A stretch of DNA of 64,000 nt from Methylococcales bacterium (GTDB taxonomy: Bacteria > Pseudomonadota > Gammaproteobacteria > Methylococcales > Methylomonadaceae). Positions within the stretch are counted from its first letter, which is position 1. Every line of letters begins with the position of its first letter. Location: NCBI GenBank assembly GCA_030654015.1, contig JAURYI010000023.1, forward strand, positions 1 through 64,000, written 5' to 3'. Shown here in pieces: positions 54,189-62,389 of this stretch. Both the position numbers and the translations under genes were made by a program. A model generated the notes under the pieces. It was not told where the DNA came from, made no database searches, and was given only the letters and a program-made list of their open reading frames with translations.

Positions 54189-54947
54189 ATGAAAGTAGGA
54201 TTATTTGGTTTTGGTAAAGCAGGTCGTGCCGTTGCATCGGTATTTCTTCAAAAAGAAGAGGTAGAGCTTTGCTGGATTGTTCGGCAATCAAAATTATTAC
54301 AACATAGATCCGTCACTGAATTTCTCGGTATTGAGTCTGATGAGGGTTGCTTAATTTTCTCAAAAGACGAATGGTCTGCCGCACAGCTTTTTGAGACGCA
54401 CCCAGTCGATGTGATTATTGATTTTTCTGGTGCAGAAGGTATCACATTTTACGGTAAGGAAGCCGCCAATAAAGGCATCGCGATTGTTAGCGCAATATCA
54501 GAATATTCGGCTGAAAATATTGAGTTTTTGAAAGAAATATCAGATCTGACCAAAGTTTTATGGTCACCCAACATTACGATTGGGATTAATTTTTTAATCT
54601 TAGCGGCAAAAGTCTTAAAAAATATTGCACCTTACACGGACATTGAAATTATTGAAGAACATTTTAAAGATAAAAAAGGAACTTCAGGTACCGCTAAAAA
54701 AATTGCTCAGGCATTGGAAATTGAAGAGGATGACATCAAAAAAATCAGAGCGGGAGGCATTATCGGACATCATGAAATTTTATTTGGCTTTCCCTATCAG
54801 ACGGTTCGTTTAAGGCACGACTCTATTTCGAGAGAAGCTTTTGGTAACGGCGCATTGTTTGCCGCCATGAATATTCTCAATAGAGAAAAAGGTTTTTATA
54901 CGATGGAGGATTTATTGATACCCTATTTTAATCTAATAAGCCCGTAG
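54189..54947 (+). CDS. Divergent dihydrodipicolinate reductase (DapB)-like protein
   Basis: 252 residues from ATG 54189. N-terminal GLFGFGKAGRAVASVFLQ Rossmann motif; C-terminal EEHFKDKKGTSGTAKKIA corresponds to the DapB active-site loop, normally E-x-HH-x2-K-x-D-A-P-SGTA. Here the second His is Phe and the loop is shorter by one residue. DapB reduces dihydrodipicolinate to tetrahydrodipicolinate in lysine/peptidoglycan synthesis. The substitutions and AT-rich composition suggest a transferred paralogue with a changed substrate. Confidence 0.7.
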   Translation: MKVGLFGFGKAGRAVASVFLQKEEVELCWIVRQSKLLQHRSVTEFLGIESDEGCLIFSKDEWSAAQLFETHPVDVIIDFSGAEGITFYGKEAANKGIAIVSAISEYSAENIEFLKEISDLTKVLWSPNITIGINFLILAAKVLKNIAPYTDIEIIEEHFKDKKGTSGTAKKIAQALEIEEDDIKKIRAGGIIGHHEILFGFPYQTVRLRHDSISREAFGNGALFAAMNILNREKGFYTMEDLLIPYFNLISP

Positions 54948-54971
54948 CTTATTCCGACCTACGCAACAAAC

Positions 54972-55085
54972 CCCGCCCTTATATCTTGCTAAAATAACAG
55001 TTAGAATAATCATTCGAGTTTGCCCCTCAATTCTCTACGGGACTGACCGAGTTACACTCATGTTGAATCACCATTCCAGCCAAAG
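54972..55085. repeat. 114-bp direct repeat, copy 1
   Basis: Matches 57016-57129 over 114 bp with about two differences (CTAAAATAACAG versus CTGAAATAACGG). The second copy lies just before the Ala/Pro-rich protein gene and includes its leader region. Copy 1 has no such gene after it. Confidence 0.9.
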
Positions 55086-55089
55086 CGGT

Positions 55090-55191
55090 GTAGGTTGGGT
55101 TGCCGTCTTTTTGGCAACCCAACACAACCACACACAATTATAATTTGCTCATCGTTTTTGTTGGGTTGCGAAAAGATGTAACCCAACCTGC
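55090..55191. repeat. GTAGGTTGGGTTG hairpin repeat
   Basis: GTAGGTTGGGTTGCC with the inner GGCAACCCAACA, and ACCCAACCTGC at the right, form a variant of the family B layout. It abuts copy 1 of the 114-bp repeat and ends by the haloperoxidase stop. Confidence 0.75.
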
Positions 55192-55198
55192 TGACTGA

Positions 55199-56743
55199 CT
55201 ATATTTCGATTTCTTCACCATTAAACTTTTTCAGAGTGAGTGTTGGTAGTTTTGGGTGGGCATTGCGCCAATCTTTGAGAATGGATATACCCACTTCTTC
55301 ACCTAACAGCAAGCCGTCTGTACCATCGCTACGATAGTGAACGCCAGCCCAATCACGTCCCAAAGAAATATTAGATGCCAGTTTGTTGATTTCCCCACCA
55401 ACGGTTAATACTTCGTCAGCGGCTTCTAAAGCCTTACCACTATAATTTGGTTGGACTGGTGAAGGTATCTCGGCATCTTCTTTGAAGAAGGCTTTCAACA
55501 CGGTTGCACAGGCACCTGAAATGGTTGCGTGTCCCGCTGGATAAGCTGGATGCGTTGGCGCACCTTCTGGGTAAGCCATTGGTAGTAATGAGTTACTATA
55601 CTGATTCCGAACTTTCATCAGAATAGGAGAGGACTTAAATTGTGCGTGTAATAGGTTTGGATTATTTTGTGCCAGACCTCCGTATTCTTCTGGACGTAAA
55701 CGACGGTGAACATTCCATTTTTGAAACCATGCAGCTCTTAAACCAGCGTTAGCTGCTCTAGCTACCATATCGAGAATTTCACCAGCACCCATATCAATAA
55801 ACGCGCCCTGTCTAGCGGCAGTTTTGTATGGATTGCCGTCATCCCAAACATTAGTTCCCCAGCCTAACAGAATCAAGGCAGCATTTTGATAGGCTTGATA
55901 AGTGAAATCCTTATGAACATATCTGGCTAAGTCACGTCCAGTTACAATATACCGTTCTGGTGTAGTGGTAACAGTTGCAGTGGGTTTTTTCCCATTTTGA
56001 ATATTTAACCATTCTGAATAGGAGGTCATGAAATTTTGTCCAGATTTATAACCCATATATCGTTGATCAACAACTTTCGGTCCCTCCACAGGAACATCTT
56101 TGTAGAGAAACTGGGAAATATACGGTCCTACTTGATCACCCTCGAAAACACCTCTAAACAGCATCGCAGGTGCTGTTGGGCCATGAAAATCAGTGAGACC
56201 GGCTAATTGACCAGCAGCGTGGGCGATGTTTGAATCGCTAACATAATCGCTGAACGCAACATCTCGTAACAGAGCTTGAGCATAAACCTCAACCATTTCA
56301 CCAGCAGCTTCTGCACTACTCAAAGCAGGTGCGGCTCTTGTGGCATAATCATGTGAATCTCTTCCTTCTAAATCGTAAACTTGCGCTGCTAACGGATTAG
56401 CCAGTTTGACTGAGCCACCAGAAGGCACTTGTTCAAAAGCTTCAAATGTGCCTTCTGTTATAGCATTACGCAATTTATTATAAGCCGCCGAATCAACCAC
56501 CCCATTATTATCGTGAGGAAGCGTTTTGTGAAATTGTCCGGCAAAGTTCGCAACCCCATATTCATCACCGTTAGTCAGATGCTGAGATGGAGGGTTATTA
56601 AAGTTAGCATTGGCGCGATTTATGCGGTAATCGGCGGCTTCTTGATGTCTTTGTGAGGCTGTCAACGGATCAAGCACATCGGCAATTGCTGGTGTTGCTA
56701 GAATTGCCGTGATGGCAGTGATTAAAATAGTTTTTTTCATCAT
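55199..56743 (-). CDS. Secreted vanadium-dependent haloperoxidase
   Basis: 514 residues with a signal peptide (ending PAIA). Vanadate pocket motifs match the bromoperoxidase type: KWNVHRRLRPEE (Lys and the Arg 8 further), HPAYPAGHATISGA (the catalytic His, with the usual Ser before Gly-His replaced by Ala) and GRDWAGVHYRSDG (Arg and His 6 apart). It oxidises halides with peroxide, or acts as a related PAP2-fold phosphatase; the Ala substitution could alter halide choice. AAGGA precedes tandem ATGs. The gene lies between the two copies of the 114-bp repeat. Confidence 0.88.
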   Translation of the reverse strand: MMKKTILITAITAILATPAIADVLDPLTASQRHQEAADYRINRANANFNNPPSQHLTNGDEYGVANFAGQFHKTLPHDNNGVVDSAAYNKLRNAITEGTFEAFEQVPSGGSVKLANPLAAQVYDLEGRDSHDYATRAAPALSSAEAAGEMVEVYAQALLRDVAFSDYVSDSNIAHAAGQLAGLTDFHGPTAPAMLFRGVFEGDQVGPYISQFLYKDVPVEGPKVVDQRYMGYKSGQNFMTSYSEWLNIQNGKKPTATVTTTPERYIVTGRDLARYVHKDFTYQAYQNAALILLGWGTNVWDDGNPYKTAARQGAFIDMGAGEILDMVARAANAGLRAAWFQKWNVHRRLRPEEYGGLAQNNPNLLHAQFKSSPILMKVRNQYSNSLLPMAYPEGAPTHPAYPAGHATISGACATVLKAFFKEDAEIPSPVQPNYSGKALEAADEVLTVGGEINKLASNISLGRDWAGVHYRSDGTDGLLLGEEVGISILKDWRNAHPKLPTLTLKKFNGEEIEI

Positions 56744-57015
56744 GTGAATTCCTTATTGAGTTAATTACAGTCGATTCAGAACGTTAAGAGCAGTGAACTA
56801 CCCAAACAATAGCAAAAGGTATGCCGTAAATTTAACTTATTGAAATATAATAAATTACTTATATTTTAAATTTTAACACCTATTAAAAGTGCGGCTTTTG
56901 CCGTAATTACCACGGCAAATCACACAATGATTCAATATCCATTAAGTTTGTAACTCGTAGAGATAAGGATGGGTAACACGCAGTGAAACCCGTCGTACAC
57001 AACTGAGACACAAAT

Positions 57016-57129
57016 CCCGCCCTTATATCTTGCTGAAATAACGGTTAGAATAATCATTCGAGTTTGCCCCTCAATTCTCTACGGGACTGACCGAGTTACA
57101 CTCATGTTGAATCACCATTCCAGCCAAAG
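57016..57129. repeat. 114-bp direct repeat, copy 2
   Basis: Second copy of 54972-55085, ending 8 bp before the start codon of the following gene. It contains the presumed promoter and leader. The remaining gap 56744-57015 is AT-rich and holds no other supported feature. Confidence 0.9.
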
Positions 57130-57137
57130 AGGTCATT

Positions 57138-57476
57138 ATGTTACATATCAATTTAAAAAAACTCACCTTGCCATTATGTGTTTGTGTCATGTCTGTGCTG
57201 GTCACGCCATCGGTTGTATTGGCGGAAGAAACCGGCCCCGTAGCCGCGACTAAAGCAGCGGATCAAAAAGCTGCACTGGCAAAAAAAGCAGCGGAAAGAG
57301 AAGCAAAAAAGGCAGCCGAAGCAAAAAAAGCGGCTGAAGCAAAGCTACCTGCTACAGAACCAAAAGCGACTGAAACACTCGTACCTGTTGAAACACCAAA
57401 AGCCGCCGAGACACCCGCACCTGCTGAAACACCAAAAGCCACCGAGACACCCGCACCTGTTGAAGAACACAAATAA
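57138..57476 (+). CDS. Ala/Pro-rich secreted low-complexity protein
   Basis: 112 residues: signal peptide (to VVLA), then an Ala/Lys/Glu helical stretch (about 45-70) and imperfect PKAxETPAPxE repeats to the end. It resembles periplasmic linker or envelope proteins of the TolA-linker kind in composition only. No family recognised. Its leader is the 114-bp repeated segment, suggesting past duplication of this promoter. Confidence 0.65.
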   Translation: MLHINLKKLTLPLCVCVMSVLVTPSVVLAEETGPVAATKAADQKAALAKKAAEREAKKAAEAKKAAEAKLPATEPKATETLVPVETPKAAETPAPAETPKATETPAPVEEHK

Positions 57477-57523
57477 AAATAGATCGTAGTAGTCAGTCCA
57501 TTTTATTATGACGACGTGATAAA

Positions 57524-57556
57524 GACCTGCGAGGTTTCTAAAACCTCGCAGGTCTA
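57524..57556. repeat. AGACCTGCGAGGTTT perfect hairpin
   Basis: 15-bp perfectly complementary arms with a CTA loop follow the Ala/Pro-rich gene. No T-run; it may act as a transcript end structure or REP element. Confidence 0.75.
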
Positions 57557-57704
57557 AGTAACCTTACCCGTCATAACTATACTGACGGTGTATTAGGTCG
57601 GGTAGAGTAACAGCGCAACCCAACACAACCCGCTACGGACTGCCACCTGAACACGCTTATTCCGTTCTACCCAACTATACATTTTTAATTCTTGAGAACC
57701 TTTG

Positions 57705-58763
57705 ATGAAAAAAATTAATGCCAGCGTGGTGATTCCCAGTCATCGTTTTGATGCGCCGAGTATGCGCCGTTTGATTTTGACGGTGGATTTATTCTTGAAT
57801 CATGGCTTTGAGGTGGTGATTGCTGACAATTCGGGTTTTATAGAAAAACAACGCACCTTACGCGAGGAGTTCGGTGATGTGATTGTGTTTGCTGAAACCG
57901 AAGCTGATTGTAAGGCGATGGATAATTTTTTAGCGGCTTTTGCGGCGGCAAGTCGTGACTATATTGTGTTTGCCACTGATGATGATACCTTTTTCCCTGT
58001 GGGTATCGAGGCACTGGCAACGGCGATAGCCAATGCAACGGATGAAGCCGGTTTTTGTGCGCCGACGGTACGTTATGCGCATGAAGGCACGAGCATTGCC
58101 AACGCACCTGATTTAAGCGGTGAGTCGTTGGCGGAGCGATTAACGCAATGGATTTTTTGTGATATTGCGGTGAGTTTTTACGGTTGTTATAGTCGCAAAA
58201 TCTGGCAACGGTATTTTAATTTTGCTCGTCAGCATCCGCTTAAGTTTGCGCATCACGATCAATTATTGCGTTTTGTGTTGGCGGATTCGGGGCGGATAGC
58301 AAGTCTTAATACGGCGTGGTTTGCCTATGATTATAGCAATTGGTCAAATGGGCAGATTGCTTATCAGTCGTTAGAATATTACTACACCCGAGTGGGTTTT
58401 GACGGGCGCATGATTGTGGTCAATTCTTTGCTGGAAGGCTTGGAAGGCGTGTTATGCCAACTCAGACTGGATGAACTGGCGGGGCGGGATTTTCAGGGTG
58501 CGGCGGTCGGTCATTGGTGGAGCGGGTGTCTGGATTCATTCCGACAGGTGATTGAGCTTAATCGCACAGGCTTAAGTCCTGATTTATTGCAGGCACTGGA
58601 GCCGTTGGTGACCTATCTGAATACGTCCAACGATACCAATGTCTATCAGGTTTTACAGTTATTGGCTGAGTTTCTCACTGCCGTGTACGGCACGGATGGC
58701 GGCTTGCAGCATTTTTGGTTACATCAATCGGCGGACAGTTTGCGGGTTGAATCAGTGGCTTAG
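57705..58763 (+). CDS. Family 2-like glycosyltransferase
   Basis: 352 residues from ATG 57705 (TTG at 57702 also in frame). GT-A fold: INASVVIPSHRFDAPSMRRL, VVIADNSG, and a DXD-like FATDDDTFF. The C-terminal half is helical and unassigned. The donor and acceptor are unknown. It overlaps phoR by 4 nt at the 3' ends (convergent). Confidence 0.7.
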   Translation: MKKINASVVIPSHRFDAPSMRRLILTVDLFLNHGFEVVIADNSGFIEKQRTLREEFGDVIVFAETEADCKAMDNFLAAFAAASRDYIVFATDDDTFFPVGIEALATAIANATDEAGFCAPTVRYAHEGTSIANAPDLSGESLAERLTQWIFCDIAVSFYGCYSRKIWQRYFNFARQHPLKFAHHDQLLRFVLADSGRIASLNTAWFAYDYSNWSNGQIAYQSLEYYYTRVGFDGRMIVVNSLLEGLEGVLCQLRLDELAGRDFQGAAVGHWWSGCLDSFRQVIELNRTGLSPDLLQALEPLVTYLNTSNDTNVYQVLQLLAEFLTAVYGTDGGLQHFWLHQSADSLRVESVA

Positions 58764-60031
58764 TGACACAGACGTTTAATCGGAAAGTGGCAGCTAAAAC
58801 AACTGCCTTTGCCCAGTTCGCTGTTAATCACTAATTGGGCATCGTGACGCATGAGAACGTGTTTGACGATTGCCAAGCCTAAACCCGTGCCGCTGACTTT
58901 TTTCTGGCGTTTGGTTTCCACACGATAAAATCGCTCGGTAATACGGCTGATTTCTGATTTGGCTATGCCCTCGCCTTTATCTTCTACCGCTAACACTACG
59001 CCGCTATTATTTTTATACCAACATACTTTAACGACGGAATCATCAGGCGAGTATTTCAGCGCGTTGCCCAATAAATTGGTAAATGCACTGCGCAGTTCCT
59101 GCTCGTCACCCATGATGCTGCTATCGGTTGCCAAGGTCAGTTCTATGCGTTTATTGGACAGCGTATCGCCTTCGCGACAAATCTCGCCTAATAATTCAGG
59201 CACATTCACACACGCGGATTTTTTCTGCTGCGATTCAAGACGGGTTAATAATAATAAATCATCGACCAGATGCTGCATCCGTTCCGTTTGCCCCAGCATT
59301 TGATGGAAAGAAGCCGTTAATACGGGCGAATCACCATCATCCATATCCTGTAAAGTTTCCAGATAGCCTTTTAAGACCGTTAATGGCGTGCGTAATTCAT
59401 GGGATACATTGGCGACAAAATCCTTGCGCATCCGTTCCATGATTTTAAGTTGCGTGACATCTTGCGCAATGAGTAAGCGCAAGCCCGCGCCATAAGGCAC
59501 GATGCGTACTGATAAAGTAATGTGATGATTAACGGGCGAAGGCACAATGACGGGTTCGGAATAATCGCCTGAGCTGATATAACGAATAAATTCTGGAAAG
59601 CGAACCAGATTAGGAATACGTTGTCCTTTATCATTTTGCTGGAGTCCGAGTACATCCCGCGCCGCTTTATTCGTCCATTCAATTTCATCATTCGCGCTCA
59701 GCACAACCGCCGCATCAGGCAGGGCTTCGGTGGATTGACGAAACTGGTCTATCATTTTTGAAAGTTTCTTTTTACGCTTTTTGTTGTTTTTTCTCATGCG
59801 GTAGACGTGATAATAAATTTCTTCCCATACACCGCTGACCTTAGGATGAGCACCACCCGACATTCTACCCAGCCATTTTTCAAAGCGGTGGATTTGAATA
59901 ACCTGATGAATGAGCAGGCATAAAACCAGCAATAAGGTCAGGTGTAGAAACCAGCCTGTAACCCCGCCGACGATGGTGACGACAACAAACAGCAGTAGCG
60001 CAATGGTTATTTCTTTGTGCCAAGCATTCAT
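58760..60031 (-). CDS. phoR: Phosphate-regulon sensor kinase PhoR
   Basis: 423 residues: two N-terminal membrane helices, a PhoR-type linker, a PAS domain (about 95-190), His-kinase dimerisation helix FVANVSHELRTPLTVLKGYLETL with the phosphorylated His, and an ATPase domain (NALKYSPDDSVV, VEDKGEGI, GTGLGLAIVKHVLMRH). Senses phosphate limitation with the Pst system and phosphorylates PhoB. It starts 5 nt after phoB. Confidence 0.95.
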   Translation of the reverse strand: MNAWHKEITIALLLFVVVTIVGGVTGWFLHLTLLLVLCLLIHQVIQIHRFEKWLGRMSGGAHPKVSGVWEEIYYHVYRMRKNNKKRKKKLSKMIDQFRQSTEALPDAAVVLSANDEIEWTNKAARDVLGLQQNDKGQRIPNLVRFPEFIRYISSGDYSEPVIVPSPVNHHITLSVRIVPYGAGLRLLIAQDVTQLKIMERMRKDFVANVSHELRTPLTVLKGYLETLQDMDDGDSPVLTASFHQMLGQTERMQHLVDDLLLLTRLESQQKKSACVNVPELLGEICREGDTLSNKRIELTLATDSSIMGDEQELRSAFTNLLGNALKYSPDDSVVKVCWYKNNSGVVLAVEDKGEGIAKSEISRITERFYRVETKRQKKVSGTGLGLAIVKHVLMRHDAQLVINSELGKGSCFSCHFPIKRLCH

Positions 60032-60036
60032 AAATC

Positions 60037-60729
60037 TTAATCTATTAGGGAAAACCGATAACCAAAACCGCGTACTGTCTGCACCAGCTCTTCCCGATTG
60101 TGTTCAGCCAGAATTTTTCTAAGGCGGCGAATATGCACATCAATGGTACGTTCCTCAATGTACACGCTGCGTCCCCACACTTGATCCAATAATTGGGTGC
60201 GGCTATACACTTTATCAGGATGGGTCATAAAAAAGTGCATCAAGCGAAATTCGGTGGGACTGACTTCCAATTGCTGGTCGCCCACAGTGAGTCGATGTTG
60301 TTCAGTATCCAGTGTTAAATCGCCCAGCACAATGGAGGTCGAACCTTGTAATTTACCCGTTCTGCGCAACACGGCACGAATACGCGCCACTAATTCTTTA
60401 GGCGAAAACGGTTTGGTAACGTAGTCATCCGCGCCAATTTCCAGCCCGCGTACTTTATCTTCTTCTTCGCCGCGTGCAGTCAGTAAAATAATGGCGATGT
60501 CCCGATACATGGGCTCTTTTTTCAAGCGTCGTGCCCATTCGACACCGCTGATACCGGGCAACATCCAGTCTAATAAAATTAAATCAGGCAGGTCTTCCTC
60601 CAGAGCTTTTTGTGCTTCTTGCGCGTCAGCCGCCGCAATGGGTGAAAAACCAGCTTGCTCAAGTACCATGATTAACATGGCTCTGATAGCGTCTTCGTCT
60701 TCAACAACGAGAATATTACAATGGGTCAT
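60037..60729 (-). CDS. phoB: Phosphate-regulon response regulator PhoB
   Basis: 230 residues: receiver domain (LVVEDEDAI, phospho-acceptor Asp in [10 protein letters not shown], Lys in [14 protein letters not shown]) and an OmpR-type winged helix ([38 protein letters not shown]). Binds pho boxes. A single CTGTCATAAA half-site lies on the coding strand at 60785-60794, compatible with autoregulation. Confidence 0.96.
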   Translation of the reverse strand: MTHCNILVVEDEDAIRAMLIMVLEQAGFSPIAAADAQEAQKALEEDLPDLILLDWMLPGISGVEWARRLKKEPMYRDIAIILLTARGEEEDKVRGLEIGADDYVTKPFSPKELVARIRAVLRRTGKLQGSTSIVLGDLTLDTEQHRLTVGDQQLEVSPTEFRLMHFFMTHPDKVYSRTQLLDQVWGRSVYIEERTIDVHIRRLRKILAEHNREELVQTVRGFGYRFSLID

Positions 60730-60784
60730 AATTTGAATAGGAATGTGCTTAAATGCGATATTGTAGCAGGTCGCATATTACTCC

Positions 60785-60794
60785 TTTATGACAG
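60785..60794 (-). promoter_or_regulatory. Pho-box half-site upstream of phoB
   Basis: CTGTCATAAA on the phoB strand, about 56 bp before its start, matches half of the tandem Pho-box consensus. The second direct repeat is not evident, so the site is tentative. Confidence 0.4.
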
Positions 60795-60876
60795 AAACAA
60801 CCAAGTCACGAACATTTGTAATGTCTGGTTTTTCATTTTTTAGCTGTCAACAAGAATCATAATTTCTTGACTTACA

Positions 60877-60898
60877 AATAAGAATCATTATCATTTAG
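60877..60898. promoter_or_regulatory. Fur-box-like site
   Basis: AAATAAGAATCATTATCATTTA resembles the Fur consensus of repeated NATWAT hexamers; the core GAATCATTATCATT is close to the 19-bp palindrome. It lies 29 bp before the first of three small genes and beside a TTGACT -35-like hexamer (60867-60872). Iron-responsive control is inferred. Confidence 0.7.
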
Positions 60899-60926
60899 AT
60901 AAAAGAAAATCCAATTTGGTTTCGAT

Positions 60927-61103
60927 ATGGAAAATAACTTAGTACACATCGCCATTTCACCCAACGCTTTAGCATCACTCATTAAAAGTGGATACATTCA
61001 TGCGGTAGATTTTAAGTGTCTGGATGCTGATTCAAAAAAAACGGTTTGGAAATTATTTTTAACCGCAGTGAAATCAACAATGAAAGAATCATCTGAACAT
61101 TAA
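60927..61103 (+). CDS. 58-residue microprotein, first gene of a Fur-box operon
   Basis: Starts MENNLVHIAISPNALASLIK and ends STMKESSEH; single Cys, no signal peptide or membrane helix. The start follows a weak ribosome site. No family recognised, but the next two small genes follow closely and share its likely iron control. Confidence 0.6.
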   Translation: MENNLVHIAISPNALASLIKSGYIHAVDFKCLDADSKKTVWKLFLTAVKSTMKESSEH

Positions 61104-61115
61104 GGGAAAACAGCT

Positions 61116-61394
61116 ATGTCTGATAATGATCAACAAGAGGTATTATTAATGGCTATTGAATATTTGAAAGTTCAATATGAATCCTTGCAAAATCCCTGCA
61201 TTGCTCTGCTTATTGCTCGATACTATTGTTTACTTTCAGCTTTAAATATTGCTAAGAGTAAGCAGGAAAGTTACGCCAAACATTCAAAGTCATGGCTTAC
61301 TTGCCATATAAGCAATCAAAAACATTCCCAAAAAATGCAAAATCATCTTCATGATATTGTTCAATTTCATGAATTCAATTCGTTAATACCATAA
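61116..61394 (+). CDS. 92-residue helical protein of the Fur-box operon
   Basis: Helical, with VLLMAIEYLKVQYESLQNPC and CIALLIARYYCLLSALNI segments, and several His and Cys near the C-terminus. AAGGGA precedes the ATG, 12 nt after the previous stop. Function not recognised; a role in iron handling or signalling is suggested only by the operon's Fur-like site. Confidence 0.65.
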   Translation: MSDNDQQEVLLMAIEYLKVQYESLQNPCIALLIARYYCLLSALNIAKSKQESYAKHSKSWLTCHISNQKHSQKMQNHLHDIVQFHEFNSLIP

Positions 61395-61404
61395 AGGAAA
61401 AACT

Positions 61405-61695
61405 GTGGAACAAAATATAACGCTTAGTGAAGAAAACAACACTGATAAAGCGTCATTTATTAAACTAAACTCAACGCTTTGTTTTTTAATGACAAAGTTT
61501 AATAGTCATCAATGCCCACAACTTTCTCAATTCATTGTCAAACATATTGCCCTGTTAGTTGAACACCCTGATGTGGCTAGCTCAGCCAACTGTCAAACCC
61601 TATACTTACAACTACTTCAGCAATGGCAAAGCATAACAACATCATTGTTGGAACAAAGAAAAAGTTTTGCTCTAAATAAGAAGCATATTCATTGA
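61405..61695 (+). CDS. 96-residue helical protein of the Fur-box operon
   Basis: Starts at GTG 61405 behind AAAGGA, 10 nt after the previous stop. Helical with CPQLSQFIVKHIALLVEH and two further Cys. No family recognised. Shares apparent operon and regulation with the two preceding genes. Confidence 0.6.
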   Translation: MEQNITLSEENNTDKASFIKLNSTLCFLMTKFNSHQCPQLSQFIVKHIALLVEHPDVASSANCQTLYLQLLQQWQSITTSLLEQRKSFALNKKHIH

Positions 61696-61861
61696 TTACC
61701 AGTTGTATTGGCACTTGTGATAACGATAAAAAAAGGAACGATAAGTAAAGAAGAATTATAATGGTGGGTAGAGTTCAACAGGTGTTCTATCCGCTTAGCC
61801 TTTCTGCTAAGATACTCGCCCGAATTCACACACTTCCACTAAAAATTTCTGGGTAATAATT

Positions 61862-62185
61862 ATGGCCTTTGTAGTCACTGAAAATTGTATTAAATGTAAA
61901 TTTACTGATTGTGTCGATGTATGTCCTGTCGATTGCTTCCATGAAGGGCCTAACTTTTTAGTTATTGATCCCGATGAATGTATCGACTGCACTTTGTGTG
62001 AGCCAGAATGCCCTGCCAATGCTATTTTTGCTGAAGATGAATTGCCAGAAGGGCAAGAGCATTTCATTGATCTGAATGCTGAATTAGCCAAAGAATGGCC
62101 GCTGATTACCGAAGTACAATCGCCACTGCCTGACGCTGATGAATGGAATGGCAAAGAAGGCAAATTAGATTTGCTGGAAAGATAA
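61862..62185 (+). CDS. fdxA: Seven-iron ferredoxin FdxA
   Basis: 107 residues beginning [20 protein letters not shown], with a [12 protein letters not shown] second cluster motif and the acidic C-terminal extension typical of Azotobacter FdI/FdxA. Carries one 3Fe-4S and one 4Fe-4S cluster. Function is electron transfer or redox response in the cytoplasm. Confidence 0.95.
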   Translation: MAFVVTENCIKCKFTDCVDVCPVDCFHEGPNFLVIDPDECIDCTLCEPECPANAIFAEDELPEGQEHFIDLNAELAKEWPLITEVQSPLPDADEWNGKEGKLDLLER

Positions 62186-62233
62186 TCACTCATTGCATCA
62201 TTTCCCGCGCGGGCGAGACTGTAAAAGTATTTA

Positions 62234-62281
62234 GGTGGGAGAGGCTTTAGCCTCGAATGCGAGGCTAAAGCCTCTCCCACC
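62234..62281. repeat. REP-like perfect hairpin (family A)
   Basis: 22-bp perfect arms (62234-62255 and 62260-62281) around AATG, with GGCTTTAGCC core as in the copy at 3-48. It follows fdxA and is succeeded by a family C element. Confidence 0.9.
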
Positions 62282-62301
62282 CTGTCGCACGGGAATGCCG
62301 C

Positions 62302-62370
62302 TCAGACGCTCCAGCGTCACGCAACGCAAGGACAGCGTTGCTGGATGAATTCCCACGCTGGAGCGTGGGG
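62302..62370. repeat. GACGCTCCAGCGTC repeat (family C)
   Basis: GACGCTCCAGCGTC and CCCACGCTGGAGCGTGGG palindromes, related to the elements at 8262, 36516 and 52030. It lies directly before zwf and may cover its promoter. Confidence 0.8.
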
Positions 62371-62389
62371 ACTATAAATCTCTCACATT

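Noticed and set aside
57524-57556. Rho-independent terminator after the Ala/Pro-rich gene
   Set aside because: The hairpin is perfect but has no T-run; kept as a repeat instead.
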